19,357 nt of DNA, taken from contig CALHWD010000003.1 in the NCBI GenBank assembly GCA_938036825.1, positions 1 to 19,357 of the forward strand, given 5' to 3'. Shown here one piece after another: positions 1-7,045 of this stretch. The notes under the pieces are model-generated. The model saw nothing but the letters and a program-made list of their open reading frames with translations, did no database searches and had not been told where the DNA came from. The stretch comes from an uncultured Candidatus Saccharibacteria bacterium. Its GTDB lineage: Bacteria > Patescibacteriota > Saccharimonadia > Saccharimonadales > Saccharimonadaceae. Made by a program: the position numbers and the translations under genes. The first letter of the stretch is position 1. The number at the start of each line of letters is the position of its first letter.

Positions 1-74
1 CGATCGCAGGCTGGTGGTCGACCGTTCCTCAAGTCGCGCGTATGCTTTGTGGACCACTATCCAAGGAAGAGCAT

Positions 75-118
75 GCCAGGCGGCGGGCAGCTGTTGTCCA
101 AGCCGCCCGCCGCCTGGC
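75..118. other. GC-rich 14-bp perfect inverted repeat
   Basis: Positions 75-88 and 105-118 are exact reverse complements around a 16-base spacer, giving a very stable GC-rich hairpin. Neither strand has a T-tract after the stem, so it does not look like a standard intrinsic terminator. It lies about 90 bp beyond the stop of the first minus-strand membrane protein gene and could mark the end of that transcript or the edge of a repeat. Bases 1-207 otherwise show no gene that I can support. Confidence 0.5.
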
Positions 119-207
119 TGCACCGGGAGCGGAGGGACCTGCAAAGCGATAGTCAGGCCACTTGCGCCGAGTACTACGGGTATTGACAGTTAGCTAGTCT
201 TGAGGGG

Positions 208-741
208 TTATAACAGAGCCCTGCTTTGCAGTTGCCGCATTGATGCTGACCGTCCCAACTGATACCACAGGTATATTGCGCCGAGCGTGATCATGATAAT
301 ACCCATCAGTACCGCTAGAGGATTGGTAAATGCCATGATATCCTGCTGTGATTGACTCTGTATGAGTGCATTGTATCCTATCTCGACACCCGCGAGCAGT
401 GGATAGAGTAGTGTAACACCTAACCCAAACCCTTCTTCGTGGTAACGCTGCCCCGAGCGACGGGTGTAAGCATTGATCAGTGCGACCGCCTCAATAATGA
501 GGACAATCCCGAGTATCCAGAATAAGCCTACAACGACATATTCTATCCAAATCAAGAATGCAAACGGCCCAATGGCAGAGACTGCTACTGCCCAGCCAAG
601 ATAGATGAGCCACCCAGCAGTACCAAGGAGACCGAGTGCTCCACCAACCATCGCACAGCGAACCAGTGGTGAGCAGGACGGTGAGGGTGAAGACGATTCT
701 TTAGTGGTTTGTGTGCGTGATGATGTCGTGTGAGCTGCCAT
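208..741 (-). CDS. small integral membrane protein, paralogue A
   Basis: 177 residues. A Ser/Thr-rich hydrophilic N-terminus (about residues 1-27) is followed by about four hydrophobic segments (near 30-55, 58-85, 105-125 and 140-160) and a short basic tail, which suggests a small polytopic inner-membrane protein. The start is well supported by an AGGAGG ribosome site about 8 bases before the ATG. It is paralogous to the gene at 949-1473: the first 50 residues are identical and the rest is only distantly alike, sharing features such as a QRY-EEGF stretch and a LIIE-VA motif. It is the last gene of the dnaX-dnaB transcription unit. I do not recognise a named family and assign no function. The pair may be lineage-specific. 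Confidence 0.75.
   Translation of the reverse strand: MAAHTTSSRTQTTKESSSPSPSCSPLVRCAMVGGALGLLGTAGWLIYLGWAVAVSAIGPFAFLIWIEYVVVGLFWILGIVLIIEAVALINAYTRRSGQRYHEEGFGLGVTLLYPLLAGVEIGYNALIQSQSQQDIMAFTNPLAVLMGIIMITLGAIYLWYQLGRSASMRQLQSRALL
592..741 (-). repeat. 150-bp perfect direct repeat, copy 1
   Basis: This stretch is identical base for base to 1324-1473. It covers codons 1-50 of the membrane protein gene, and identity stops at the ATG on one side and at codon 50 on the other. The flanking DNA upstream (742-823) is also related to 1474-1554 but carries several substitutions and a one-base indel. The fully identical block therefore looks like a recent gene-conversion or recombination tract inside an older duplication. 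Confidence 0.95.
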
Positions 742-781
742 TGCTGCGGGTCCTCCTATGTGTAATAACTATAGCATAGCA

Positions 782-901
782 TTAATCATGCCGCCTGTCG
801 AGACTCATAAAGCGTAGCCGCTCGATGATTCTGCGCTGCCCCAGTGGAGGATGCTTGAGCTGGATCGCTTGCACTGGGGTGGTTTGTGTTTGAGCCGTCA
901 T
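782..901 (-). CDS. 39-residue chimeric mini-ORF ending in a copied DnaB C-terminus
   Basis: A short frame starts with ATG at 901, has a GAGG ribosome site about 7 bases upstream, and ends with TAA at 782. Its last 13 residues (ERLRFMSLDRRHD) copy the DnaB C-terminus (ERLRFMSLDRHHD) with one change. The first 26 residues are Gln/Thr/Pro-rich and unrelated to DnaB. The frame sits between paralogues B and A, at the place where the duplicated dnaB tail landed. It may be translated as a small protein, or it may simply be the remnant of the duplication with a chance start. No function can be assigned. Confidence 0.45.
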   Translation of the reverse strand: MTAQTQTTPVQAIQLKHPPLGQRRIIERLRFMSLDRRHD

Positions 902-948
902 AGTATTATCCTCGCTATATATGTGCAATAATTGCTAATGTGGTACGT

Positions 949-1473
949 CTAAAAACCTAGAAGTCTTTTTCGCGCAGCTTTGCTGTGTATTAGTGCTGAG
1001 TATCCCATCGAATACCACATGCATACAGCACTTAGGGTGGTTACCATAATACCGAAGAGACACAAATGTGGACTTGACGAAAACACATGAACTTGCTGCG
1101 CAGACAGAACATTATAGATTGCCTCGCCCGCCATCAGCAACGGAAAGAACAGTATCAAGGCAAGCCAAAATCCTTCTTCGCGATAACGCTGGTTGCCATG
1201 GCTAGTGTATGTACGAATGATTGCAACTCCTTCGATAATAAGCGCAACACTAAGCCACCAGAAAAGAGTTATTAAGCTAATATGTAACAAAAAATATGGT
1301 GTGAAGAGAAAAACTGCGAACATCCAGCCAAGATAGATGAGCCACCCAGCAGTACCAAGGAGACCGAGTGCTCCACCAACCATCGCACAGCGAACCAGTG
1401 GTGAGCAGGACGGTGAGGGTGAAGACGATTCTTTAGTGGTTTGTGTGCGTGATGATGTCGTGTGAGCTGCCAT
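949..1473 (-). CDS. small integral membrane protein, paralogue B
   Basis: 174 residues. The first 50 are identical to paralogue A at 208-741: a hydrophilic Ser/Thr-rich head of about 27 residues, then the first membrane segment. The remainder has about three more hydrophobic segments and a basic Lys/Arg tail, homologous to but clearly diverged from A. A GGAG-type ribosome site lies 8-10 bases before the ATG. The gene begins 39 bp downstream of the dnaB stop and is probably co-transcribed with dnaX-dnaB. No family is recognised and no function is assigned. The shared head with variable body could mean that the head has a common partner or sorting role, but that is inference. Confidence 0.75.
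   Translation of the reverse strand: MAAHTTSSRTQTTKESSSPSPSCSPLVRCAMVGGALGLLGTAGWLIYLGWMFAVFLFTPYFLLHISLITLFWWLSVALIIEGVAIIRTYTSHGNQRYREEGFWLALILFFPLLMAGEAIYNVLSAQQVHVFSSSPHLCLFGIMVTTLSAVCMWYSMGYSALIHSKAARKRLLGF
1324..1473 (-). repeat. 150-bp perfect direct repeat, copy 2
   Basis: Identical to 592-741, at a distance of 732 bp. It covers codons 1-50 of paralogue B. Upstream of it, 1474-1554 (the real dnaB tail and spacer) has its imperfect copy at 742-823, so the whole duplicated unit is about 230 bp. Confidence 0.95.
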
Positions 1474-1512
1474 CGCTGTAGTTCTCCTATGCTTATAATC
1501 TATAGCATAGCA

Positions 1513-2865
1513 TCAATCATGATGCCTGTCGAGGCTCATGAAGCGCAGCCGCTCGGGGTGGAAGTAGAGTTGAATCTTGCCCACTGGGCCATTGCGGTGC
1601 TTGGCAATGATGAGGTCGGTGATGTTTTGGAACTCGGGGTTATCTGGTTCGTAGTAGCCAGGCCGGTAAATAAAGGAGACAATATCGGCATCTTGCTCAA
1701 TCGAGCCCGACTCGCGTAGGTCGGCCAATTGTGGCACCGGCGGCGTGCGCGACTCCACCGAGCGGCTCAGCTGGCTCAGCGCGATGACTGGCACATTGAG
1801 CTCACGAGCAATCAGCTTGAGCCCGCGCGATATCTCGCTCACCTCTTGGACGCGGTTGCCATTGTGGTTACCGTTGGCCTGCATCAGCTGCAAGTAGTCA
1901 ACGATCACTAGCCCAAGCTGCTGGTCGTGCATGGCGCGCCGTGCCTTGGTACGCATCTCGAGGACGCTGAGGCCTGGCGTGTCATCGATGAAGATTGGCG
2001 CTTCGGCCATCTCACCCATTGCCTCGGAGAGCTTAGCCCAGTCATCATCACTGAGATTACCGGTGCGGATATTCCAGCTATCTACACCGCTGGCATCAGC
2101 GAGCATGCGGTCGGTGAGCTGCTCCTTACTCATCTCGAGTGAGAAGAATAGGACGGGTTTTTTCTCGATCGTCGCGACGTTATACGCGAGGTTTGTCACC
2201 AGCGTCGTCTTACCCATGGCGGGGCGAGCTGCAATAATAATAAGATCGGAGCGCTGCAAGCCAGCCGTCATGGTGTCGAGGTCGCGGTAGCCTGTGCGGA
2301 TGCCGCGCAGCTGTCCTTTGTTGCGGTGCAGCTCCTCAATGCGGTCGAAGCTATCGGTGAGAATACTCTCCAGGCTCACGAGGTCTTGTTTGAGTGATTG
2401 GTCAGACACACTAAAGAGCTCTGCCTCGGCCTTTTCGAGCAGCTCTTGGGTGGTGGTATTTTCGTCGAAGCCAAGCTGGCTAATATCGGCACTGGCTTTA
2501 ATGAGCCGTCGCCGCACTGCTTTTTGGGCGACGATCTCGGCATAGCTACTGGCGTGGGCAGCAGTAGGGACGTAGTTGGTAAGCTCGGTCAGATAGGCCG
2601 ATCCGCCTACCTCGGCAAGCTGATCTTTTTTTTGTAATTCATCAGTTAGGGTAAGGAGGTCGACTGGCTTGTGTCGCTCGTAGAGGCGCATCATCGCCCC
2701 AAAGATCGTCGCGTGGCGTTTGTCATAAAAGTCTTCTGCGCCGACATGCTCGCTAGCATCGGCCAAAACTTCTTCGTCGATAAGTACCGCACCAAGTAAA
2801 CTCATCTCAGCATCGAGGCTTTGCGGTGGTACTTTGCCTTTTGGTTGGGGTGATTGGTCAGCCAT
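1513..2865 (-). CDS. dnaB: replicative DNA helicase DnaB
   Basis: 450 residues, the usual length. DnaB is the hexameric 5'-3' helicase that opens the replication fork and carries primase. The N-terminal DnaB domain spans about residues 12-115. The RecA-like C-terminal ATPase begins near 185, with Walker A ARPAMGKTT at 213-221, Walker B LVIVDYLQLM near 319-328, the SQLSRSVESR motif near 364, DLRESGSIEQDAD near 382, and the AKHRNGPVG arginine-finger region near 421. No intein is present. The start codon lies inside the end of dnaX (8-nt overlap), with a GGAGGAG purine run upstream within dnaX, so the two are probably translationally coupled. The last 13 codons and the following spacer were duplicated downstream, at 782-823. 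Confidence 0.98.
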   Translation of the reverse strand: MADQSPQPKGKVPPQSLDAEMSLLGAVLIDEEVLADASEHVGAEDFYDKRHATIFGAMMRLYERHKPVDLLTLTDELQKKDQLAEVGGSAYLTELTNYVPTAAHASSYAEIVAQKAVRRRLIKASADISQLGFDENTTTQELLEKAEAELFSVSDQSLKQDLVSLESILTDSFDRIEELHRNKGQLRGIRTGYRDLDTMTAGLQRSDLIIIAARPAMGKTTLVTNLAYNVATIEKKPVLFFSLEMSKEQLTDRMLADASGVDSWNIRTGNLSDDDWAKLSEAMGEMAEAPIFIDDTPGLSVLEMRTKARRAMHDQQLGLVIVDYLQLMQANGNHNGNRVQEVSEISRGLKLIARELNVPVIALSQLSRSVESRTPPVPQLADLRESGSIEQDADIVSFIYRPGYYEPDNPEFQNITDLIIAKHRNGPVGKIQLYFHPERLRFMSLDRHHD

Positions 2866-4342
2866 TGATAGTAATTTCTTCTCCTCCCCCCATCATAGCA
2901 AGAATGGCGGCTTTTTGGCGATCTTTGGGCGGCTTGCTGGTAGCTACTACCGTGATCTCTGCAGTAATGCCAAGGAGGTGCAGTGCTGCGCTGAGTGTGG
3001 GGAGGGCGCGATCGATCTGCATTTTGGCGAATTTTTTGCCAGCGTAGATCGTTAGTGTCTGGCCGTCAAACGCGTGGCCTGCCTTGGCAAGGTATGTGCG
3101 CGCCCCGACTGCTCCAACAGCATCGAGAAACTGCTCCCATGGGAAGTCGACTGGGTCTGGACTTACGGTTGGTGTTTCATCGTTTGCTGCAGAAACGCTT
3201 GGTTGCTTGACTGGTGTGTGATCAGTAGCGGAAGCACTTGGAGTGGGAGGCTGTTCGGCCGATGCTGCAGCATTTGTTTTCTGACGAGGAGGATCTGAGG
3301 GAGGTGTTTGCGATGATGGTGTAGCCGGTGAGTGTGTATATGGCGCAACTGGCTCACTCACGGTGCTGGGTGATGGTTGATGATGGCGCGCTGCAACTGG
3401 TAGTGTGGCTCGGCTTGCCAGAGCGGTGAGCAATGCAATGCGCGGCCAACCGGCTCGCGGTACAGCCAGTAGTTTATCAAGCAATGGCAACAGTGCTACA
3501 TCCTCTACAACGCGCTGGCGCGCGATACCAAGCAGCTGCTCGGCAAGAAGTTCGGCCGGTGTGCCAGCTGCCTCAGCCTCATCGATCAGCTGGGCAGCCT
3601 GGCCAATATCTGCCGCAGCATAGGCCGCCAATAACCCTTCTACTAACTCATCCTGCGCAAGGCCCAGCACTTCTGCGACCATCGCGCGGTCGATTGTCTC
3701 ATCACTTAGTGAGCGCAGTTGGTCGAGCAAACTAATACTGTCGCGGAAGCTCCCCTTCCCCTGCTCAGCAATTAGCTCCAGCGCATCGGGTGTAATGGCA
3801 ATCTTCTCTTGCTCAGCAATAAATGCCAAATGCTTGGCTGCATCACGCGGGCTAATTGCTCGGAAATTGAAGCGCTGTACTCGGCTGAGGATCGTCGCGG
3901 GGAGCTTGTCGGCGTCGGTAGTCGCAAGAATGAAGACGACGTGCTCGGGCGGCTCCTCTAGCGTCTTGAGCAAGGCATTAAAGGCCGACTTGCTGAGCAT
4001 ATGAACTTCATCGATAATGTAGATCTTTTTTGGGCTGCTGGTGGGTGCAATCTGCACCTTATCGCGCAAATCGCGGATATCCTCCACCGAGTTATTGCTT
4101 GCTGCGTCGATCTCGATGATGTCAAGATGGGTCGACTCGTCGGTATATGGCAGACCGTTGATCTCATGCGCTAAGATGCGGGCAATCGATGTCTTACCCA
4201 CCCCACGTGGCCCCGTCAGGAGATAGGCATGGGCAATGCGTCCACTCGCAATTGCTCGCTGCAAAATCCGCGTGATATGCGACTGCCCCACAATCTCATC
4301 AAGCGACCGACTCCGATACGTCCGATATAGTGCTCTGCTCAT
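2858..4342 (-). CDS. dnaX: DNA polymerase III subunit tau (DnaX), zinc module absent
   Basis: 494 residues. DnaX is the clamp-loader ATPase that loads the sliding clamp and couples polymerases at the fork. Walker A GPRGVGKT lies at 44-51, Walker B IIDEVH near 109-114, and sensor 1/SRC-like ILSRVQRF near 151. The four-cysteine zinc module normally found between Walker A and the DLIEIDAAS motif is missing: the linker there is short and has no cysteine. After domain III a Pro/Ser/Thr-rich linker (about 320-395) leads to a C-terminal domain (about 398-494). The ATG sits 8 bases from a TATAAT box, which suggests a leaderless or nearly leaderless mRNA. First gene of the dnaX-dnaB unit. Confidence 0.96.
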   Translation of the reverse strand: MSRALYRTYRSRSLDEIVGQSHITRILQRAIASGRIAHAYLLTGPRGVGKTSIARILAHEINGLPYTDESTHLDIIEIDAASNNSVEDIRDLRDKVQIAPTSSPKKIYIIDEVHMLSKSAFNALLKTLEEPPEHVVFILATTDADKLPATILSRVQRFNFRAISPRDAAKHLAFIAEQEKIAITPDALELIAEQGKGSFRDSISLLDQLRSLSDETIDRAMVAEVLGLAQDELVEGLLAAYAAADIGQAAQLIDEAEAAGTPAELLAEQLLGIARQRVVEDVALLPLLDKLLAVPRAGWPRIALLTALASRATLPVAARHHQPSPSTVSEPVAPYTHSPATPSSQTPPSDPPRQKTNAAASAEQPPTPSASATDHTPVKQPSVSAANDETPTVSPDPVDFPWEQFLDAVGAVGARTYLAKAGHAFDGQTLTIYAGKKFAKMQIDRALPTLSAALHLLGITAEITVVATSKPPKDRQKAAILAMMGGGEEITING

Positions 4343-4349
4343 TTGCTAT

Positions 4350-4355
4350 ATTATA
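4350..4355 (-). promoter_or_regulatory. -10 box of the dnaX promoter
   Basis: A perfect TATAAT on the minus strand ends 7 bases before the dnaX ATG at 4342. Normal spacing puts the transcription start at about 4343, so the mRNA would have essentially no 5' leader. No strong -35 box is visible at 16-18 bp. Confidence 0.6.
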
Positions 4356-4462
4356 CCGCAGAATGGGTGGAGATGCGATCGAACTTCTATACATGCAATT
4401 GTACAAAAACGCTATAGAGTGGTAGTATGTGGTCTGTAATTACTAACCAAGGCGTATAGTAA

Positions 4463-5089
4463 ATGATTGATATGAACAATCTCAACCAACAACTACAACT
4501 CGGCCGCGAAGAACTCGCCGCAAACGAAAAAGCAATCCTCTCACTACAGCGCCGTATTGCGATCTGGCGAGCAATGATTGATGAGAGCGATGCTGACCTC
4601 TCATATCAAATTCGTATCCGGCTCAATACGATGTGTGTCCGCCACGTACAAGATGTTTGGTATCGCGCTTTCCCTGATGATTCTGGAGTCGAAGATCTTC
4701 TCACACTCGCACAGAATGTTGCAGATGGACAGGCTGATCCAGCAGAAGCAGAGGAACGTGCACGCAGCTACTTTGAAGAGCTCCTTTTCGATGTGGAACT
4801 CGACAGCATCACCGAGCCAGCAACCTTTGTGGCCGACGCCGCAGCTAGTGCGGTGATGTCAGCCTGCCATCGAGATCTGTACTACGAAGTCGATATGGAT
4901 AGTAACCTTGAGGATGACGATCTACTGCCAGATTCGCTCGATTTGAGCTATGCCTGCTCGGCTGCTGCCGCCCGCGGGCTGAATTGGCAAGCCGCCAAAG
5001 ACGTTGATGTTAACGCTCGTCGTGCATTTTGGACATGGTATCTTGATGAGGTAATTCCTGCAGCGATGAATGGCAACTCACAAAAGTAA
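4463..5089 (+). CDS. hypothetical acidic protein, possibly Imm5-like
   Basis: 208 residues, soluble and acidic, with no membrane segment or signal peptide. It starts with a coiled-coil-like stretch (about 4-35), followed by a helical, Asp/Glu-rich body. The C-terminal FWTWYLDEVIPAA motif and the preceding CSAAAARGL segment resemble the end of Imm5-type immunity proteins, which accompany polymorphic toxins. That resemblance is from memory of the family pattern and is tentative. The gene stands alone, divergent from dnaX, and is followed by a strong terminator. No toxin is visible next to it. Start choice is uncertain: ATG 4463 has an AAGG 11 bases upstream, while a TATAGT box at 4455-4460 would place the transcript start just before the in-frame ATG at 4472. 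Confidence 0.8.
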   Translation: MIDMNNLNQQLQLGREELAANEKAILSLQRRIAIWRAMIDESDADLSYQIRIRLNTMCVRHVQDVWYRAFPDDSGVEDLLTLAQNVADGQADPAEAEERARSYFEELLFDVELDSITEPATFVADAAASAVMSACHRDLYYEVDMDSNLEDDDLLPDSLDLSYACSAAAARGLNWQAAKDVDVNARRAFWTWYLDEVIPAAMNGNSQK

Positions 5090-5160
5090 CGCACCATCAA
5101 AAGCAGTCAACTTATTTAGACTATACGCTTAGTAAACAAAAGTATAAAAACTACCAAAGC

Positions 5161-5198
5161 AATAACCGCTACATATAGTAGCGGTTATTACTTTTTTT
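5161..5198 (+). terminator. intrinsic terminator after the Imm5-like gene
   Basis: A 12-bp perfect stem (5161-5172 with 5178-5189) and a 5-base loop are followed by a run of seven T at 5192-5198. It ends the plus-strand gene at 4463-5089. Confidence 0.9.
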
Positions 5199-5258
5199 AT
5201 GATGCTCTGTATATAGAGGTGTAATATAACTTGAAGGTATACCCAAGCAGTTATACCG

Positions 5259-5774
5259 CTATAACGGTGCTTCTACCGCTGCCCATGTTGCGTCTGGCTT
5301 GTCCTCGGGGATGATGACAGTGACCTGATGGCCAATCTCAATCCGGAAAAATGTCACACTTGCCAGCAGGATCCGGTATTCCCTCCCCTGTGCTTCCACG
5401 TAGTACGCGCCATCGTGTTGGGTGAGTGTACCGATAATCTGCTTGCGCTCCACTCGCTTGATTTGTTTGTAGATAAAGCCGCCATCGTCGGCAATTGTCA
5501 GCTTGAGCTTGTCGCCCTCAACAAGCTTAGACTTACTGGCGTAATTGGCTGGCACGGGATAATTCTTGCCATCAGCATCGACCATCACTTGCCCGTCAAA
5601 GATTCCCTCGACTATCTTACCTGAAACTTCTTCGCGACTATTGCTTGGTACGACAACTTCGCCATCGTCACCAATAATACTCATCAATAATTCCTTTGCA
5701 GCGGCCAGGTTTGTCTCTGCCTCTTGAATCAGCGATCGTAATCGCTTCACCTGTTTCTCTGGTAATTCAGACAT
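5259..5774 (-). CDS. conserved CPR hypothetical protein
   Basis: 171 residues from the chosen ATG. Residues 1-35 form an amphipathic coiled coil (LPEKQVKRLRSLIQEAETNL region). The rest is a beta-rich domain with the signatures YPVPANYASKSKLVEGD and TIADDGGFIYKQI, ending in a second beta unit. I recognise this as a protein widely conserved in Saccharibacteria and other CPR bacteria, of unknown function; the compact beta domains might bind nucleic acid or the ribosome, but that is inference. An in-frame TTG at 5813 would add 13 residues, but it sits almost at the predicted transcript start, so I prefer ATG 5774. The gene has a near-consensus promoter directly upstream and appears to be monocistronic. 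Confidence 0.85.
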   Translation of the reverse strand: MSELPEKQVKRLRSLIQEAETNLAAAKELLMSIIGDDGEVVVPSNSREEVSGKIVEGIFDGQVMVDADGKNYPVPANYASKSKLVEGDKLKLTIADDGGFIYKQIKRVERKQIIGTLTQHDGAYYVEAQGREYRILLASVTFFRIEIGHQVTVIIPEDKPDATWAAVEAPL

Positions 5775-5818
5775 ATTTTCTCGCAATTCCTTGTCTGTTT
5801 TCTTAGTTATCAACCCAT

Positions 5819-5847
5819 TATATAGCGATGGGGTGGGGCCTTGTCAA
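5819..5847 (-). promoter_or_regulatory. sigma70-type promoter of the CPR conserved gene
   Basis: A perfect TTGACA (5847-5842) is separated by 17 bp from TATATA (5824-5819), which itself runs into a TATAAT. The expected start is near 5812. Confidence 0.75.
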
Positions 5848-5923
5848 GGCGCTTGGTGGTTATCCACAGCAATAACAGGGGTAGCCAATAGTTCGTTGTA
5901 AAAATGGTACGATGCTTAGAGCA

Positions 5924-5986
5924 CTACGCACATGGAGTGACGCACAGCAATCCGGAGCAGTGAGCTCAACAGATTGCTGTGCGTAG
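5924..5986. other. inverted repeat with two competing stems
   Basis: Positions 5941-5952 pair perfectly with 5972-5983 (12 bp, 19-base loop). The segment 5978-5986 can instead pair perfectly with 5924-5932 (9 bp), so the two helices exclude each other. It lies 18 bp beyond the stop of the minus-strand gene at 6001-6369. No T-tract follows on either strand. It may be a 3' mRNA structure or part of a small RNA. The 187-bp gap 5814-6000 holds nothing else except the promoter at 5819-5847. Confidence 0.5.
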
Positions 5987-6000
5987 GCACCTTCCTTTCG

Positions 6001-6369
6001 TTATCGGCTACTAATCTCTGACGGGAAACCGCGGAGCTTATCATAGCTGCAGACGGTTTTCTTGAGCAACTGGTCGATGTGAACGTTGCAGAATATTGCT
6101 ACATGAGAGAGAGTAATTCCCAGTAGTCCAACGATCGACCAGCAGATCGTCCCAGCGATACTAATATGCAAGTTATAGCACACAGTAGCGATGAGACCTA
6201 CCATCTCGATTATGTAGCCAGAAAAGACTGCCTGGCAGAGGCGTATAATCGCTCTGTTTTTATCTAGCACCTTCCATCGCAATTCTCTACTAGCAATGAC
6301 TAGCAGAAAATACCACGGCAATGGACCGACAACTACTAGAATGACGGTAGCGATAGTCATGACGCTCAT
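6001..6369 (-). CDS. small membrane protein of unknown function
   Basis: 122 residues from the ATG at 6369, which has an AGGGAG ribosome site 7 bases upstream; an in-frame TTG at 6396 would overlap that site and is less likely. There are about three strongly hydrophobic segments (near 3-25, 45-65 and 70-95), with a basic loop (RELRWKVLDKNRAIIR) between the first two and a polar tail. No family is recognised and no function is assigned. It has its own promoter with a -10/-35 pair and a leader of about 48 nt, and appears to be monocistronic. Confidence 0.7.
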   Translation of the reverse strand: MSVMTIATVILVVVGPLPWYFLLVIASRELRWKVLDKNRAIIRLCQAVFSGYIIEMVGLIATVCYNLHISIAGTICWSIVGLLGITLSHVAIFCNVHIDQLLKKTVCSYDKLRGFPSEISSR

Positions 6370-6423
6370 GATATTCTCCCTTCCTCGGAGGTGCAAACCC
6401 TCTGCGGTCGCAAAAGGTTAATA

Positions 6424-6452
6424 TATATATCAATACACAGAGAACTTGTCAA
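6424..6452 (-). promoter_or_regulatory. promoter of the small membrane protein
   Basis: TTGACA (6452-6447), a 17-bp spacer and TATATA (6429-6424) give a start near 6417, about 48 nt before the ATG at 6369. The segment 6453-6530 shows no gene. Confidence 0.75.
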
Positions 6453-6530
6453 ATTTTCGTAAATTTAGCTACCTCGCACTACGTTTTCAGTTCTAACTCT
6501 TTCGTACTGATTCCATTCTGAACCCTAACC

Positions 6531-6553
6531 AAAAACACACCCAAGCGGGTGTG
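6531..6553 (-). terminator. terminator of the rplJ-rplL operon
   Basis: A 7-bp perfect stem (6547-6553 with 6536-6542) and a 4-base loop are followed on the minus strand by five T (6535-6531). It lies about 30 bp after the rplL stop. Confidence 0.85.
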
Positions 6554-6583
6554 CTGATGGTATCAATACGGTCGGTAGGGTGA

Positions 6584-6958
6584 TTACGCCAGTTCGACGG
6601 TAGCGCCAGCCTCTTCCAAGGTCTTCTTGGCAGCTTCAGCGTCGTCTTTGCTGACCTTTTCCTTGATTGGGCTTGGTGCGTTGTCGACCAAAGCTTTTGC
6701 CTCACCCAGGCCAAGGCCAGTGAGTTCCTTAACAGCCTTGATGACAGCAACCTTTTGGCCACCAACTTCTTTGAGGGTGACGGTGAATTCGGTCTGCTCG
6801 TCTTCAGCAGCACCAGCGTCGGCGGCTGGGCCAGCGACAGCAACTGCAGCAGCGGCTGGCTCAATGCCGTATTCGTCCTTGAGGACATTTTTGAGTTCGT
6901 TGACTTCCAGAACGGTCAAAGCAACCAGTTCTTCGGCCAGTTTTTTCACATCTGCCAT
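6584..6958 (-). CDS. rplL: 50S ribosomal protein L7/L12
   Basis: 124 residues, the typical length. L7/L12 forms the flexible stalk of the large subunit that recruits translation GTPases. The N-terminal dimerisation helices (about 1-32) bind L10. An Ala-rich hinge (about 34-52) is followed by the globular C-terminal domain, with EFTVTLKEVGGQKVAVIKAVKELTGLGLGEAK-type sequence from about 57 onward. An AAAGGA ribosome site precedes the ATG. It is the second gene of the rplJ-rplL pair, 87 bp after rplJ, and is followed by a terminator. Confidence 0.98.
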   Translation of the reverse strand: MADVKKLAEELVALTVLEVNELKNVLKDEYGIEPAAAAVAVAGPAADAGAAEDEQTEFTVTLKEVGGQKVAVIKAVKELTGLGLGEAKALVDNAPSPIKEKVSKDDAEAAKKTLEEAGATVELA

Positions 6959-7045
6959 GATGGATTCCTTTCGATAATGTGCGGTAGAATTATCGCACGA
7001 ATTATTGTCTGCCTAGTGCAAACGTTAGTACAATGCTGCGCTTGG

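Noticed and set aside
2622..2634. A run of eight A in the dnaB coding strand as a programmed slip site
   Set aside because: It encodes Gln-Lys-Lys in an ordinary loop of the N-terminal domain, and dnaB reads through with a full-length frame.
4025..4031. An A-AAA-AAG heptamer in the dnaX coding strand, in the same register as the E. coli dnaX frameshift site
   Set aside because: It lies at about residue 105, inside the ATPase domain just before Walker B. A -1 shift would end after five codons and give a useless fragment, and it has no clear stimulatory structure. The Lys-Lys codons explain it.
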